A stretch of 64,000 nt of DNA from Chrysomallon squamiferum (taxonomy: Eukaryota > Mollusca > Gastropoda > Neomphalida > Peltospiridae): contig CM022675.1 in assembly GCA_012295275.1 (NCBI GenBank), positions 6,007,832 to 6,071,831 on the forward strand, in the 5' to 3' direction. The notes under the pieces are model-generated. The model had not been told where the DNA came from. It searched no databases and was given only the letters and a program-made list of their open reading frames with translations. Numbering within the stretch: the first letter of the stretch is position 1; every line of letters starts with the position of its first letter. Of the stretch, positions 61,404 to 64,000 are shown one piece after another. The translations under genes were made by a program, and so were the position numbers.

Positions 61404-63539
61404 GACTAAATATTTGCTTCAAATAACTAATGATGACTGTTAGTAGGAGAGGATTATTAATTGCAGGTTTTGGGCAATTTATGTTATAGATACATTAACA
61501 AGACTCAGAATAGGATAAAATAGTAGTAATATTCCTGTGCCTAATCACTACTTTTGTATTTTATGGGAATTGATTCAGTTTGCCATCTCGAGTCACATTT
61601 GACTGAATTCTCATTTTGAGATAGATGACATCCCGAAATAAATAGTCAAACAGTTTTCTTTGAAATATAGGTGTGGATAATCAAGAACATAATTGTTGTT
61701 GTCAAGGAAACTAATATATTTTTGTAATGTTTGACGCATGAAGATTATCTTAATTTTTTACTTCATTCTGAAAGATAGATTTGTGAAATATTTATAATTT
61801 GAACTGTTTCATTTGGATTCATTTTTTATGTAATGTTGTTTTAGGACAGTTATGTCTTAAAAATATGTACATTCTTATCTGAATGGCTTGAAATATGTTT
61901 TTATACTTGATTATCAATATAAAAAAAAGAGATACTAATTAATATACATATCAGCTCAAATATCAAATATCTAATTGCTTATTACTTTTTTATTTTTAAT
62001 TTGTATTTTTCTCAGTGTATTTACTGAGAATGTACTTCGAAATTGAAGACCTGTATATGTAGGGAAAAAAATAAAAAATTCTTAATAACCCTAATGCAAA
62101 TTTATATTTGTTTCATTATTATTGTTATTATTACATTTTTTTGTATTTTGTATTTTTTATTTTTATACGATATGGTATAGTCTTATTAATTACTTAGATT
62201 TTATTTTGCTTATATGTTTAAAATATATCTATCTCTGTTATTACTACTACTTTCTTGTTTTGTGATCTAACTAATCCAGATATGATTCCAGTGTATTTTC
62301 CTTGAATATATTTTCCTTTTTATGTGTAGTAACTGTTTTGTCTTTGTCAAAATATTTCAGATCATAACAGATTAAATTTGCATATTTCCTGATGTTTTAT
62401 CATATTCCAGTGTTAAACTGCATTTTTCCATTATAAAACTTATGTATCTAATGATGTAGATATGAATATATTGTTTAGTTAACTAAACAGTGAAGTGTAC
62501 AATTTTTGTTTGAAGCAGGTACGGATAATAATTACTATAATTGTTGCTGTTAAGGAAACTAATTTTTCTTTGTGATTTCTGATGTATGGAGTTTACTTTA
62601 ATTTACTATTTTATATAGATTTTTATACTTGGTTATCAACAAAATAAGCATATTTAATACACAAGTCAACAAAATGTCATTATGTTTTTTGTTTCTGTTT
62701 AAAAAAACTTGTTTATCTTTTGTTATTGGTATCACTACTACTACTACTACTACTTTGTTGTTTTATTATATATTTGATCAGGTGTAGTTCCATTATATTT
62801 TCCTTGAATATTTTCTGGTATTTGTATTTTTTATGTCCAGTTCTTGTTTTCACTCTGTTAAAATACATCAAGTGGTGACATTTTAAATTTGCAACTTTCT
62901 TGATGTTTCATCACATATCAATCTTAGAATTTTTAAATTAAAATTAAACTGCACATTTCCATTATAATACTGGTGTATCTTATTGATTTTGATACAAATA
63001 TTTTGTTTAGTTATCTTCAACATCTGTTTATTATTATTATTATTACCTTGGTGCCTTTTTCTATGATATTTGTTTATGTATTTAATATAGTTCTATAGCC
63101 TTATTTTGCTTCTAATACTAATTTAAAATTCATTTAGTTACTGTTTAAATTGTTGATTTAAGTAATTATTTCAAATTTACCAAAACAGTAAATGTGAATG
63201 TCTGAAACAGTTGTCTAGATTTTCAAGATGATTAATGATTGATATATAGAAAGTAAGAAGCTATTACTAACACTAAATTGTTATTTTGTTTCATGTTTAT
63301 TATAAATGTTTTTTCATTTAAGAAATGAGAATTAATAATTTAGCACTCACACTCACGAAAGTAAGTAAATAAAAACTGATTTATACAATCACGAATGAGA
63401 AAATATTACAAAGTCTATTTCGTATACCTCTGCCATAAACTGAAAACTAAACTAATAGCATTTTTAGTTGTTTTATTACAACATTAATAATTGATTCAGT
63501 CAAGGAATCACAACTTAATTTTTTTGATTGAGAGAAACT

Positions 63540-63606
63540 ATTATTATTATTATTATTATTACTATTATTATTATTATTATTATTACTATTACGATTATTA
63601 CTACGA
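63540..63606. repeat. (TTA)n microsatellite
   Basis: Interrupted ATT/ATTACT run, paralogous to 35825-35868. Confidence 0.95.
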
Positions 63607-64000
63607 TGATTTATTTATTTATTTATTTATTTGTTACTTAATTATACAATTAATGTTTAGTGTTATTGAATTATCTATTTTTACCAATTCAATTTCTTTT
63701 CATTTATGGCATCCATGTAATGTTAAGTACACAATTATATGAAATACTATGAACAACTCTATAGTAACTGACACACACAGAGAACCCACACACACACATG
63801 CATACACACGCACATACACACATTTATATTCATTAGATGCCTATCTGGGGGAATACATTATATAGACAGACAGATACATACACACATAGAAATATATAAA
63901 ATACAGAAGTGTATATAAGTACTTGCATAGAAAATCGAATTGTGTAAATTTGCCAAGTCAGAGAATTAATACAAATTATGTAGATTTCATAATTACCATT

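Larger units (their letters stand above)
59360..63982. repeat. 3' flank of copy B, homologous to 30834-36217
   Basis: Colinear with the copy A flank and shorter, because one internal direct repeat is missing. Contains the 835-bp transposon (60569-61403), a poly-A run at 59588-59601 and TTA runs. Homology to copy A ends near 63982, beside the window edge. Confidence 0.75.

Noticed and set aside
63491..63742. Open frame with poly-Tyr
   Set aside because: Translation of a TTA/ATT microsatellite.

Overview
The window is animal nuclear DNA: AT-rich, full of GT-AG introns, CA/GA/TTA microsatellites, intronic minisatellites and non-autonomous DNA transposons. The gene family is an nSTAND3-type NTPase fused to a very long ankyrin array. 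Families of this kind are expanded in molluscs and other lophotrochozoans, so a mollusc is my best guess, but I cannot name the species.

The main structure is a tandem segmental duplication. Copy A lies at 1-36217 (left edge outside the window) and copy B at about 47541-63982. Each copy has a repeat-related 5' flank, an N-terminal region of small exons, a 33-nt microexon, one large exon with an nSTAND NTPase followed by ankyrin repeats, and a repeat-rich 3' flank. Copy B is compact and intact: four coding exons (50104-50212, 51323-51439, 51907-51939, 52164-59359) join in frame to encode about 2,484 residues. Copy A keeps an open NTPase, but its ankyrin part (25.2-30.8 kb) has at least nine frame-breaking lesions, so it is a pseudogene or encodes a truncated NTPase protein.

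The most unusual part is 2.9-23.5 kb of copy A. One acidic exon with fifteen 54-bp repeats is followed by about twelve alternating pairs of two cassette exon types: T1 (141-150 nt, acidic, Ser/Thr-rich) and T2 (96-180 nt, basic). Every intact cassette starts and ends in phase 1 and has a length divisible by three, so any subset can be spliced in or out without changing frame. Twelve T2 and six T1 exons look usable, while seven T1 copies have lost splice sites and some also carry stops. Copy B has one exon of each type. The array grew by nested duplications, and a CA microsatellite plus a 42-bp minisatellite were copied with it. The end of T2, and a one-off exon at 22391-22489, loosely resemble the core of RHIM-type amyloid signalling motifs; this is a hypothesis.

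Between the copies (36.2-47.5 kb) are a large imperfect inverted repeat (arms 36.5-38.1 and 39.7-41.6 kb) whose spacer holds a decayed minus-strand ankyrin fragment, and a five-unit tandem array of about 1.06-1.27 kb units. Most of those units carry an ATGGCG-containing 18-nt mini-ORF and a nearby splice donor. The array lies directly upstream of gene B and may be duplicated promoters or first exons.

My reading is that this is a fast-evolving innate-immune-type receptor locus: a STAND switch, a repeat-built sensor (ankyrin) and a modular N-terminal linker or signalling region. That reading rests on domain logic, not on experimental evidence.
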